DNA of 64,000 bases from CAVVVS01 sp963751355 (GTDB lineage: Bacteria; Bacteroidota; Ignavibacteria; Ignavibacteriales; Ignavibacteriaceae), in the NCBI GenBank assembly GCA_963751355.1, contig CAVVVS010000102.1, forward strand, positions 1 to 64,000. The letters run 5' to 3'. Shown piece by piece: positions 8,149 to 17,664 of the stretch. Under the pieces are notes generated by a model. That model saw nothing but the letters and a program-made list of their open reading frames with translations. It made no database searches and was not told the origin of the DNA. The position numbers were made by a program, and so were the translations under genes. Position 1 is the first letter of the stretch. Each line of letters opens with the position of its first letter.

Positions 8149-10287
8149 ATGAAAAATTGCATTGGAATAATAATAATTTTAATACTGACGTTTTTACAGG
8201 TTATTTCCGCACAAATAATCGATACATCTAAAATAAAAATTGAATCTGTTTTAAATGATAGTTCACAAACAAATCCTCCGCTCGTAATTATCGGCAAAAG
8301 TTATGGCGATTCCGTTGTACTGCGATGGGCTCCAGGAAACTCAATATTATGGAAATATTCAAATAAGTACGGCTATGTAATAACCAGATATATCGTAAGC
8401 AAAATTAGAACAGGGGACAGCACCGGAATAAAAAAACTTACCTCTGAACCGATAAAACCGTGGCCATTGAAAGATTGGAAAAGAAAATCTCGGAGAAATG
8501 ATTCGTTAGCCGCGGTTTCTGCACAGATTCTTTACGGCAAGCAATTCAAAGCATCTGTAAAGAAAGGATTAAATTTCAACGCAATCCTTCAGCAAAAGGC
8601 CGATGAAGATAATAGATTTTCTTATGCTTTAATTATATCTGATATTCATCCTTTTGCGGCAAATGGTTTGGGATTGAGATGGGTTGATAAAGATATTCAA
8701 AAAGGTGCGACTTATCTATACACGGTTTATTCATTAGTACCTCAAAACATCATTCATTCGGACACAGCAGCAGTGATAGTTAGAACAAATAATATTCTGC
8801 CTGTTCCATCTATGCCGAAAATAAAAGTTGAAGAGTTAGATAAAGCCGTTAGATTTTCCTGGAACAGTTTGCTGACAAGGAGAAAATTTACAGCATTCTA
8901 TCTTGAAAGATCGGATGATATGGGCAAAACATTTCACAAAACTAGCAGTATTCCTTTTGTTCAAATAGGAAAAGGTAAAAATATTTTTCAAGAAGATAAA
9001 ATGACGATACAGGATTCTCTGTCCCGGAACTATAGAAAATACATTTATAGAATTATCGGAATTACTCCTTTTGGCGAAAGAAGCAAACCTTCTGAAAGCA
9101 TGACCGTTATGGGAAGAGATAAAACTCCTCCGGGCAGACCGACTCATGTTAAAGCGGAAAATATTGAGGCTAATCATGTGAAGTTAAGCTGGAATAAAAA
9201 AATTAAAGAACCTGATTTCGCAGGATACCTCATCGGTCGCAGCCAGGATATTAAGGGGCCGTACATTCCGTTGTTTATTAAACCATTGAATAAAAATTCC
9301 TTAAGTTTTATCGACACTTCCGCCGCAGAGCACGGAACAAATTTTTATATTGTGGCTTCAATAGATACAGCAGGAAATTCTTCAGCGGCACCTCCTGTTT
9401 ATGTAATAATGCAAGATTCAACTCCGCCGGCAAAGCCTACCGGATTAACAGGAACCATTGATTCCGCAGGTATTGTAACATTAAAATGGAATATGGGAAA
9501 AGAAGAAGATTTGTTTGGTTATCAAGTTTATTTTGCAAATTCCGCTAAACATGTTTTCACTCCTATTACTAAAGGATTTCTAATCGATTCGACTTTTATT
9601 GATACAATTTCTTTGAATTCTATGACTAGCAAAATTTATTACACTATTGTCGCTTTTGATCAAAACAGGAATCCCAGTCCATATTCGGATACCCTGGCAC
9701 TTACCAGACCTGATACTATCAGGCCGGTGCCTCCGGTAATAAAGAGTTTTACGCTTACGGATTCTTCGGTAACTTTTTCATGGAATCCAAGTACGAGTGA
9801 AGATGCCGATTCTCAGTTCGTTTTCAGGAAACAATCAAAAGGGGCATGGAAGCTGCTTACAAAACTTGATAAAAATACCGAAAGTTATTCGGATACAACA
9901 GTAGAAAGATTAAAACGATACAAGTATGCATTACAAACTATTGATAAAACAAAATTAAAAAGCCGACAGTCTTTTCCGCTCACTGTTAGAGTGTATGATA
10001 GCGGGCAGCGAAATTTAATTAATTCTTTCAGCGCGGAACTCTCAAAAGATAAAAAATCTATTCGTCTCAAATGGCTGCAAAAGGGCAAGAAAAATTCAAA
10101 AATAATTATTTATAGAAATTTTAATAACACGGGATTTCAAATGTATGATTCCACTCCCGGTAAGATAAATTCATTTAACGATTATAATTTACAAAAAGGC
10201 GATTACGAATATGCTATAAAAGTAGTTCAAAATGACGGCACGGAATCACCTTTGAGTAAATTAATTTCAATAAAAATTACCAAATAA
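8149..10287 (+). CDS. Secreted fibronectin type III repeat protein (712 aa)
   Basis: A signal peptide (LTFLQVISAQ) is followed by a unique N-terminal module with VVLRWAPGN near residue 55. At least four Fn3-type beta-sandwich repeats follow between about residue 220 and the C-terminus. These can be seen from repeated openings DKTPPGRPTHV, DSTPPAKPTGL and DTIRPVPPVI, each followed by a LxW strand (VKLSWN, VTLKWN, VTFSWN) and a YYxIVAxD-type strand. It is probably exported to the periplasm or cell surface; Fn3 repeats usually serve as spacers or binding modules, and no catalytic domain is seen. It lies 7 nt after the preceding small secreted protein in the same run. Confidence 0.8.
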   Translation: MKNCIGIIIILILTFLQVISAQIIDTSKIKIESVLNDSSQTNPPLVIIGKSYGDSVVLRWAPGNSILWKYSNKYGYVITRYIVSKIRTGDSTGIKKLTSEPIKPWPLKDWKRKSRRNDSLAAVSAQILYGKQFKASVKKGLNFNAILQQKADEDNRFSYALIISDIHPFAANGLGLRWVDKDIQKGATYLYTVYSLVPQNIIHSDTAAVIVRTNNILPVPSMPKIKVEELDKAVRFSWNSLLTRRKFTAFYLERSDDMGKTFHKTSSIPFVQIGKGKNIFQEDKMTIQDSLSRNYRKYIYRIIGITPFGERSKPSESMTVMGRDKTPPGRPTHVKAENIEANHVKLSWNKKIKEPDFAGYLIGRSQDIKGPYIPLFIKPLNKNSLSFIDTSAAEHGTNFYIVASIDTAGNSSAAPPVYVIMQDSTPPAKPTGLTGTIDSAGIVTLKWNMGKEEDLFGYQVYFANSAKHVFTPITKGFLIDSTFIDTISLNSMTSKIYYTIVAFDQNRNPSPYSDTLALTRPDTIRPVPPVIKSFTLTDSSVTFSWNPSTSEDADSQFVFRKQSKGAWKLLTKLDKNTESYSDTTVERLKRYKYALQTIDKTKLKSRQSFPLTVRVYDSGQRNLINSFSAELSKDKKSIRLKWLQKGKKNSKIIIYRNFNNTGFQMYDSTPGKINSFNDYNLQKGDYEYAIKVVQNDGTESPLSKLISIKITK

Positions 10288-10307
10288 TATAAGTTATATA
10301 AAATACG

Positions 10308-11618
10308 ATGAGCATAAAAAGACAGATGATAAATTTTATAGTTTTTACAACTTTTACAACCTTTTTCATGTCATGTGGAAACAGTAACAATAATCCAGCT
10401 GATAGCGGTAATAATAACGCTTCGGCAATATTAATTATTTCAATTAATTCTCCAGTTGTAACTCCCTCCGTTAAAGTAACTGGAAATACAAAAAATTATA
10501 ATCTGTCTTCCACTGATACATTAAAAAACATTAATCCGGGAACATATACGATTATTTCAAGTAGAGTTGATAAAAGTGCTTCATCCGGAGAATTAATAGG
10601 CAAATCATACGGAGTTTTAAATCCGGTTCAGAAGATAACAGTTAACGCAGGTGAAACTAAAACACTAAACATTAATTATGTTGAACTTCCTTCAAGCGGT
10701 AAACTTTGGGTTAGTGATGATAACGGTTCAAGGATGTTAGCTTATGATAAAGCGGTTTTAACAACTCCCGGAGCACCTTCACCTGCTGTTAAAATACAAT
10801 TTAATTTCGAAGGACCGCGGGGTTTTGCTTTTGATAAAATGGGAAATCTTTGGGTTGCCGGATTTAGCAAGAACCACATATTTGCATTTTCTCCGGGACA
10901 ACTTTCAGGAAATACTTCTGCAAATCCTCTAATTACAATTTCTAGTAATTCAATAAACGAACCAAACGGACTTATATTTGATGCTTCAGGAAATCTTTGG
11001 ATTTCAAATTGGTCTTTAGGTAATATAATTTCATATAAATCGGATTCACTGTTAAATATGTTAGTCAAATCCGGTAACATTACCGCTGAACCCGATATTC
11101 AAATTACATCTACTGCATTGAAAGAGCCGGAATACATGACTTTTGATGCCTCAGGTAATTTATGGATTGCCGGACAAAATCCTTCCTCGAATGATGGTGA
11201 GATTATAAAGATATTGTCTTCGGACCTGAATTCTTCCGGTGAAGTTACTCCTTCCATTGTATTATCAGAATCGAGCCAGCCGACTCTTATAAACGTAACT
11301 AGTTTAGCATTCGACAAAAATGGTAATCTTTGGGGAACAGACGGAAATTCTTTTTTCATGTTTACGACAGGTCAATTAACATCATCAGGTGCGACAGTTC
11401 CTCAGTTTTACCGGGGAGTTCCTGCGCCGGCATTGCTTACAGGTTTGGCTTTCGATTCACAGGCTAATCTTTGGATAGGAGAAACTTACTCTCCGAGATT
11501 AATTAGATATACATATCCGGATAACGGCATCGGAACAACTTATAATACAAGCAATGCCCTTGATGAACCTACTTGGCTAGTGTTTTTTCCCCCAATAAAC
11601 GGATACTCAATTAATTAA
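10308..11618 (+). CDS. NHL/SMP-30-type beta-propeller lipoprotein (436 aa)
   Basis: The N-terminus is a lipoprotein signal with lipobox FFMSC and then an Asn/Ser-rich linker, so the protein is predicted to be lipid-anchored. A small beta domain covers about residues 40-125, followed by a propeller. At least five blades are visible from the repeated core AFDxxGNLWxxG/N: GFAFDKMGNLWVAG, LIFDASGNLWISN, MTFDASGNLWIAG, LAFDKNGNLWGTD and LAFDSQANLWIGE. This pattern is typical of NHL or strictosidine-synthase-like propellers, which bind ligands or partners. The start is 20 nt after the Fn3 gene. The ligand is unknown. Confidence 0.8.
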   Translation: MSIKRQMINFIVFTTFTTFFMSCGNSNNNPADSGNNNASAILIISINSPVVTPSVKVTGNTKNYNLSSTDTLKNINPGTYTIISSRVDKSASSGELIGKSYGVLNPVQKITVNAGETKTLNINYVELPSSGKLWVSDDNGSRMLAYDKAVLTTPGAPSPAVKIQFNFEGPRGFAFDKMGNLWVAGFSKNHIFAFSPGQLSGNTSANPLITISSNSINEPNGLIFDASGNLWISNWSLGNIISYKSDSLLNMLVKSGNITAEPDIQITSTALKEPEYMTFDASGNLWIAGQNPSSNDGEIIKILSSDLNSSGEVTPSIVLSESSQPTLINVTSLAFDKNGNLWGTDGNSFFMFTTGQLTSSGATVPQFYRGVPAPALLTGLAFDSQANLWIGETYSPRLIRYTYPDNGIGTTYNTSNALDEPTWLVFFPPINGYSIN

Positions 11619-11636
11619 AAGCATCCGAAGATATTT

Positions 11637-13613
11637 ATGACAAAAAAATTCTTAAAATTATTTTTAATTCTAATATCGATATATCAAATTAATTTATTGG
11701 CGCAAGAAAAAGCAAAGTTGGATTCTTCAAAAAGTTTTTTCGAGAAAAATTTCTCCGTCACCGGTAATCTTGGTGCCTACGGAGAACTTTATTCAATTTC
11801 TGGGCGGGATAGAAGAAGACCTTCCGCGACAGGGAGAATCTATTTTAGACCTACACTGCATTTATTCAACTTAATAGATATACCTTTTGTATTATTAATT
11901 TCAACCGAGGGAAGTACTGCAAGGCAAAACATAAATCAATTCGGTATAAATCCTTCATGGAGTTGGGGAAGTCTCCATTTGGGGGATTTTACAGAATCGT
12001 TTTCAAATTTTTCATTAAACGGTATTTTGATTAGGGGAGGAGGAGTGACAATACATCCTGGAGAGTTTTATTTTTCCACAGTCGGAGGTTTTACTCAAAG
12101 AGCTGTTGCCGGAGGTGCTTCAAACGGCAGTTTCAATCGTTATCTGTACGGGGCGAAAATCGGTATTGGAAAAAGTAACGGCTCAAATTTTAATTTATTG
12201 TTTCTCCGTGTCCGTGATGTACCTTCATCATTACCTAAAGCACCAACTTCAATTACTGTATTGTCTCCAAACGGCGGCGATGCATTTCCTGTTGGATCAA
12301 TCCAAACAATAAAGTGGACTTCGGTGAACTTAAATGATAATGTAAAAATTGAATTATCCAGAGACGGAGGAGTTACTTATCATGTTTTATTCACTAACGA
12401 ACCGAATATTGGATCGGTAAGCTGGACGGTTACAGGTTCGGATACATATCAGGCATTAATTAAAATAACAAGTATGAATAATTCAACAATTGGAGATGTA
12501 AGTGATGAAGAGTTTTCAATCGGTACAAATGTTACAGGACAAACAGGCGGTATTGCACCTGTAGTAATAAACGGGGCTGCCGTTACGCCTCAGGAAAATC
12601 TAGTCGGTGGTGCAACCTGGGAGTTACAACTTTTTAATAGAACGGTATCGTGGCAATCGGAAATTGACGGTAGTGTTTACACGAGAGACATGAGAGGCGG
12701 AACAGTCAATTTCGACTCTGCTAATATTCCTAATTTTATTCAAGGTATATATTCGCCAAAAATAGGAACTAATTTGGATTTTTCTATTAATACGGCAATT
12801 GGACTTCACCTTCAATCTGTTAATGCTAAATTAGGTTATAAATTAATCGGTCCTGGTTATAAATCTTTAGGGCTTCCTTATTTGATTAATGACCAGCAAG
12901 TTTTTTCCCTTATGACATCTTTTAGAATAGCGAGATATGGATTAAATTTTAATTGGTCCAGGCTTAATGATAATTTGATCAATCAAAAGCTATTTACCAC
13001 GGTTCGGAATCAATACAATATATCTCTTAACGGTATGATTACATCGTTCTGGAACGGAAGCTTAATGACAAGCATCTTAAATATGGGTAATAATTCTAAC
13101 AATGATACTACCAAGATTAATTTTTCTACTTTTATTTTAAGTACAAACCATACATTTACATTTGCAAAAGAATCATTCTTCCAAAATGTGAGTCTCAATT
13201 ACAGCTATCAAACCTCAGGTGATGCTTCACAGTTTAGACAAAATACTAAGTCAATTACAAATAATTTTAGTTTGGGATTATCATTTAGAATATTTAAAAA
13301 CATATCAGCGAATGCTTCGGCAGGATTTATCAATTCAAAATATGCAGACAACGTTTCCAGGTCTACCGGCATTTACTCATTAGGTGCACAATCAAGATTT
13401 TTAAATAATAAATTGACGGCATCTATTTCAATATCGACATCAACTACAGGAAATAATACCGGAGTAAATGCCCGTTTAAGTTCAGGTTATAAGATATCAA
13501 AAGCAGATAGAATTAATTTATCAATTATGTCCAACTATTTCAAAGGGGGAGCACTGGGGAGAAGCAGTTTTAGCGAATATATCGAATCATTGACTGTTTC
13601 TCATAGATTTTAA
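11637..13613 (+). CDS. Outer-membrane beta-barrel protein with an inserted KNH/Kre9-type Ig-like domain (658 aa)
   Basis: A signal peptide (IYQINLLAQ) precedes amphipathic strands. The very C-terminus, LTVSHRF, ends in Phe after alternating hydrophobic residues, the classic outer-membrane barrel terminus recognised by BamA. Residues ~200-298 form a distinct module opening ITVLSPNGGDAFPVGS with IKWTS, VKIELSRDGG and a closing DEEFSIG; this matches the Ser/Thr-rich-anchored KNH-type Ig-like domain and is probably a periplasmic or surface insert. The rest (~330-658) is mostly beta strands. It lies 18 nt after the lipoprotein gene and is the last structural gene of the block, so it may anchor or export the other surface proteins. 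That role is inference. Confidence 0.75.
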   Translation: MTKKFLKLFLILISIYQINLLAQEKAKLDSSKSFFEKNFSVTGNLGAYGELYSISGRDRRRPSATGRIYFRPTLHLFNLIDIPFVLLISTEGSTARQNINQFGINPSWSWGSLHLGDFTESFSNFSLNGILIRGGGVTIHPGEFYFSTVGGFTQRAVAGGASNGSFNRYLYGAKIGIGKSNGSNFNLLFLRVRDVPSSLPKAPTSITVLSPNGGDAFPVGSIQTIKWTSVNLNDNVKIELSRDGGVTYHVLFTNEPNIGSVSWTVTGSDTYQALIKITSMNNSTIGDVSDEEFSIGTNVTGQTGGIAPVVINGAAVTPQENLVGGATWELQLFNRTVSWQSEIDGSVYTRDMRGGTVNFDSANIPNFIQGIYSPKIGTNLDFSINTAIGLHLQSVNAKLGYKLIGPGYKSLGLPYLINDQQVFSLMTSFRIARYGLNFNWSRLNDNLINQKLFTTVRNQYNISLNGMITSFWNGSLMTSILNMGNNSNNDTTKINFSTFILSTNHTFTFAKESFFQNVSLNYSYQTSGDASQFRQNTKSITNNFSLGLSFRIFKNISANASAGFINSKYADNVSRSTGIYSLGAQSRFLNNKLTASISISTSTTGNNTGVNARLSSGYKISKADRINLSIMSNYFKGGALGRSSFSEYIESLTVSHRF

Positions 13614-13720
13614 AAATTTTGACAAGAATTATGATCGTAAGAAGGTGTTATAAGTCACTTTCTAAAAAATTTTTGTATCATTATATTGAAGCTAATGTAT
13701 AAAAAACATAAGCTTTAGAC

Positions 13721-16624
13721 TTGAAACACCTAAATAAATTTTACTTTGTTTTTTTCTTGATTTTACAAGGATTTCAACCTTTATTCGCTCAATTTCAATA
13801 TCATGAAAATTACACCACCGGAAATGGATTAATTCAGAATACTGTTCGAGCAATTATTCAGGATCAGAGGGATCGGTTATGGATTGGAACCGCCGAGGGA
13901 TTGAGTATATATGACGGAACGGGATTCACAAATTATCCCCCAACAGATAAATTAGTGAATCCTGTAATAAATTGTTTTTATAAAGTGGGAAAAGATACCG
14001 TTCTTGCAGGGACAAACGGAGCGGGCATTTTAATATTTAAATACAGAAAATATTCAACCGACCGAGTGGCAGGAATTAAAAAAGATAAGAAATATTTGAG
14101 TAACAATGCAGTGAATGTAATGTTTAAAGACAGTAAAGATCGTTTCTGGATATGTACAGATTCAGGTGTGACCCGATGGAATAGCATGAAAGTATTAACC
14201 AGAAAAATACCCTTTAAACAGGAAGTAAAATTTTATGGTGAAAACGAGGGGTTACTGGGAACCTCGGTTTACTGTGTCGTAGAAGATAATGATGGCAGTA
14301 TATGGTTTGGTACCAATAGAGGATTAACAATATATAAAAATGATAAATTTTCCCATCACATAATAAATACGAGGTTTCCAGATCTATCTATTAATGATTT
14401 ATGCATTGATAAAAACAATGGAATATGGATAGGTACGGTTAAAGGATTATATTATTATCATGACGGAGAATATATTAATATGTCAAAAACTTCGAACAAC
14501 CTTGTAAATAACGTGAGAACAATAATGCAGGATTCACAAGGCAAGATATGGATTGGAACCAGCAATGGATTATTTCAATATGATAATAAAGAATTTCATA
14601 AGTTTAATTTTGGATCTCAATATGGTTCAAAGGTGATAATATCTATTTATGAAGATAACGAAGGGAATATTTGGGCAGGTACCATTCATGGTGTTTATAA
14701 AATTTTGAACACTAATTTTAAGTGGATTAGAGATAATAATAGTTTGAGATACATATATACTATTAAACAAGACAGAAATTCAAATATATGGATAGCCAGT
14801 TCAACCGGTTTATTCCATGTTGTTAATGGAAATTTAATACTGCCGGATTTTATTAAAAAAATTGATACACGTAAAATTATGTCACTTTATTTTGACAAAT
14901 ATAACCGGATCTGGTTGGGAACGGATAAAGGATTATATTCTATTAAAAATAATTTTATTCGTCATTATACAGTTAACAACGGATTAAAAGATAATTCGGT
15001 TATTGCACTGACCGGCGACAAAAACGGTGTCTTATGGATTGGTACTAACAAAGGTATATCATATATTAAATTAAATTTAGGAATCAGCAGTAAAGCTTTT
15101 TCGGTTTACAAACTTATTCAAAAACAATTACCTAAAAAACAAGCCCGTTCCATACTAGTTGATAAAAATAATAATATTTGGGTAGGTTATTTATATGATG
15201 GATTATATGAAGTCAAAGGGAATAAAGTAATTAATTTTAATCGAAAAGATAAATTACCGGAAAGCAATATAAGGTATCTTTTTCAGGACAATTCTGGAAG
15301 AATTTGGATAGCCACCAGATACAGGGGTGTTTATATTTATTCGAATAATAGATTTAATAATTTACGAAGTCAAGACGGACTAGGAAGCGATTGGACATCT
15401 GTTATAGCTGAAGATAATGACAATAATTTTTGGTTTGGAACAGCAAGAGGAATAACTAGGTTTGATGGAAAACATTGGAGAACCTTCAATCAAAATGACG
15501 GAGCAGTATCGGGAGAAGTTACCGCAGCTACTATAAGTCCAAATAATGAAGTATGGTTCGGTTCGTTTAACGGAGTTTTAAGCTATACTAATACTCATCG
15601 AAGGTCGATAATTACTGAACCTGCTGTTTATATCAAAAGGGTAGAAGTTAACGGGGACTATAATAAGATTTTGCAGTCAACGACTTTTCCCCATTTTATG
15701 AACAATATTTCAATTACATACTCAGGTATTTGGTTTAAAAATGAATCGGAAATATCTTATGTATACAAGCTCACCCATATTGATGATACCTGGTCAAATC
15801 CGGTAAAAAATAATGAAATTCATTATCAAAACTTATCTCCCGGAAAATATACATTTGAAGTTGCGGCTAAAAATTCTGAAGGCACATGGTCAAATGTACC
15901 AGCACATATCTCTTTTATAATTGAATCGCCATTTTGGATGGAATGGTGGTTTCAAATAATAGCATTATTATCATTATCCGCTGTAATTTATATAATTTAT
16001 AATTATAAAATAAGGCAGGTATTGAAAGTAGAAAGACTGAGGACGAAAATTGCGAGTGATTTACATGATGATGTGGGCACAACATTATCCAGGATTTCAT
16101 TGATATCCCAATTGATTAAAGAAAATATTGAACCTGAAAAAGTAAAAGAAAATCTTAATGAAATAGGCAAATTATGTAGGGAAGCACTTAATACGATGAG
16201 CGACATTGTCTGGTCTATGGATTCAAGAAATGATAGTATGGAAAGCATGATCAACCGAATCAAAGATTCCGCTTCAGCTATTTTACTGCCGCTGGATATA
16301 AATTATTCGTTTAATCATTCGGGATTAGAAGTAAAGAAAAACCTAAACGCTGATTTACGTAAGAATATTTATTTAATTGCTAAGGAAGCACTAAATAATG
16401 TTATAAAACATTCGGATGCTTCCGAAGTAAAAATTGATATTAAAAATAACGATGGAATTTTTGAAATGATTATTTGGGATAATGGCGCCTGGGAAAATAA
16501 AAATTACAGATTAACGGGACATGGAATTAGAAATATGAAAATGAGGGCTGAGGAAATCGATGGGGACATTGAAATAAATAATATTTCGGGGACTCAAATT
16601 ATTTTTATTAGGAAAAACATTTAG
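13721..16624 (+). CDS. Two-component-regulator-propeller sensor histidine kinase (967 aa)
   Basis: A signal peptide or N-terminal anchor (LQGFQPLFAQ) leads into a periplasmic double propeller. About 13 repeats of the type GxIWIGTxxGL (for example DRLWIGTAEGL, GKIWIGTSNGL, NRIWLGTDKGL) span residues ~25-630. A Y_Y_Y Ig-like domain follows (ISYVYKL ... LSPGKYTFEVAA), then one membrane segment at ~743-765. The cytoplasmic part has a HisKA_3 dimerisation helix with His782 (DLHDDVGTTLSRI) and an HATPase ending GHGIRNMKMRAEEI. No receiver or AraC domain is fused. TTG 13721 is chosen because no in-frame ATG gives a signal peptide. The partner regulator follows at 16808. The ligand is unknown; genomic context suggests the surface block upstream. 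Confidence 0.9.
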   Translation: MKHLNKFYFVFFLILQGFQPLFAQFQYHENYTTGNGLIQNTVRAIIQDQRDRLWIGTAEGLSIYDGTGFTNYPPTDKLVNPVINCFYKVGKDTVLAGTNGAGILIFKYRKYSTDRVAGIKKDKKYLSNNAVNVMFKDSKDRFWICTDSGVTRWNSMKVLTRKIPFKQEVKFYGENEGLLGTSVYCVVEDNDGSIWFGTNRGLTIYKNDKFSHHIINTRFPDLSINDLCIDKNNGIWIGTVKGLYYYHDGEYINMSKTSNNLVNNVRTIMQDSQGKIWIGTSNGLFQYDNKEFHKFNFGSQYGSKVIISIYEDNEGNIWAGTIHGVYKILNTNFKWIRDNNSLRYIYTIKQDRNSNIWIASSTGLFHVVNGNLILPDFIKKIDTRKIMSLYFDKYNRIWLGTDKGLYSIKNNFIRHYTVNNGLKDNSVIALTGDKNGVLWIGTNKGISYIKLNLGISSKAFSVYKLIQKQLPKKQARSILVDKNNNIWVGYLYDGLYEVKGNKVINFNRKDKLPESNIRYLFQDNSGRIWIATRYRGVYIYSNNRFNNLRSQDGLGSDWTSVIAEDNDNNFWFGTARGITRFDGKHWRTFNQNDGAVSGEVTAATISPNNEVWFGSFNGVLSYTNTHRRSIITEPAVYIKRVEVNGDYNKILQSTTFPHFMNNISITYSGIWFKNESEISYVYKLTHIDDTWSNPVKNNEIHYQNLSPGKYTFEVAAKNSEGTWSNVPAHISFIIESPFWMEWWFQIIALLSLSAVIYIIYNYKIRQVLKVERLRTKIASDLHDDVGTTLSRISLISQLIKENIEPEKVKENLNEIGKLCREALNTMSDIVWSMDSRNDSMESMINRIKDSASAILLPLDINYSFNHSGLEVKKNLNADLRKNIYLIAKEALNNVIKHSDASEVKIDIKNNDGIFEMIIWDNGAWENKNYRLTGHGIRNMKMRAEEIDGDIEINNISGTQIIFIRKNI

Positions 16625-16807
16625 AGAGTTCAAGTTCAAGTCTGTCCGACGAATCATTGTTTCCCTGAGGAAAAAACGGGTTTGCATTTAAGCCTACTCG
16701 AAAGTTTTCGGAGGAAGCCTGGATCGAGTTTAAATACAGGTTTGAGCAGTTTGCAGGGAGAGAAATAAATTAGAGTAAATAAATTAATTTAAATAATAAG
16801 CAGTTAA

Positions 16808-17434
16808 ATGATAAACATAGCAATAGTTGAAGATGATGCGTTGTATAGGGAAGGTATACAAAAATATATTATTGCGCAGCCGAATTTTAACTGCGAAACA
16901 GCTATGGGTTCGGTAGAGGAACTGTTGAAATCATTAAGTACGGATAATCTAATAGATATTATTTTAATGGACATCGGTTTACCGGGGATCTCGGGGTCAA
17001 GTGGTGTGAAACTTATTAAGGACAGATTCCCAAAAATTGAGATAATTATGTTAACGGTTTATTCTATCCCTGAAAAAATATTTGATTCGTTGCGAAATGG
17101 TGCGGTGGGGTACCTTCTTAAAGATACTCCTCTGGATGAACTTAAAAAAACCATCGAAGCAGTTTACAATGGAGGTTCTTTTATGTCTCCCGAAATTGCC
17201 AGGAAAGTAATCAATAGTTTTAATAACAACAGTATTGGAACAGATATTAAACTAACCGCAAAAGAGAAAGAAGTAGTGGGGTGTCTTGAAGAAGGTATGA
17301 GTTATCGAACGATAGGAGAGAAACTTCAAATATCAGTGGATACAGTTAGATTCCATATCAAAAATATTTATAGAAAACTCCATGTTAATTGTAAAACTGA
17401 TTTGATTAAAAAATCAATGAGAGGAGAAATTTAA
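16808..17434 (+). CDS. NarL/FixJ-type response regulator (208 aa)
   Basis: The receiver domain (residues 1-~120) has acidic residues E8/D9/D10, phospho-acceptor Asp55 in ILMDIGLPG, and Lys in the LLKDTPLDEL segment. The C-terminal LuxR-type helix-turn-helix begins LTAKEKEVVGCLEEG and contains ISVDTVRFHIKNIYRKL. It is a cytoplasmic DNA-binding activator or repressor controlled by phosphorylation, most likely by the HisKA_3 kinase that ends 183 nt upstream, since that kinase class pairs with NarL regulators. Target genes are not evident from sequence; the adjacent surface operon is the natural suspect. Confidence 0.93.
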   Translation: MINIAIVEDDALYREGIQKYIIAQPNFNCETAMGSVEELLKSLSTDNLIDIILMDIGLPGISGSSGVKLIKDRFPKIEIIMLTVYSIPEKIFDSLRNGAVGYLLKDTPLDELKKTIEAVYNGGSFMSPEIARKVINSFNNNSIGTDIKLTAKEKEVVGCLEEGMSYRTIGEKLQISVDTVRFHIKNIYRKLHVNCKTDLIKKSMRGEI

Positions 17435-17664
17435 AGTAACCAATCCTGTTCTTCTGAGTTACTATAATTATAAAGTATAACAAATTCATGTAAGTTGATT
17501 ATAAATATTTTCTACATAAAAATTTATAGGTACTTTATAATTTATTCATATGATAATCTGTGTTTATTATTAAAATATTTTTATATTAATATAAACTATT
17601 CCTAGAAAATCAGATTCTCATTAATACCAAAACAATTTATTGAAATAATAAATATTAAAATATT

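Noticed and set aside
2149..13613. Type IX secretion sorting signals on the secreted proteins
   Set aside because: The C-termini (for example SSFNYNH, ISIKITK) do not show the Ig-like T9SS C-terminal domain pattern, so this route cannot be claimed.
17435..17463. Hairpin AGTAAC/GTTACT after the response regulator as a terminator
   Set aside because: Only a 6-bp AT-rich stem with a 17-nt loop and no T-run.
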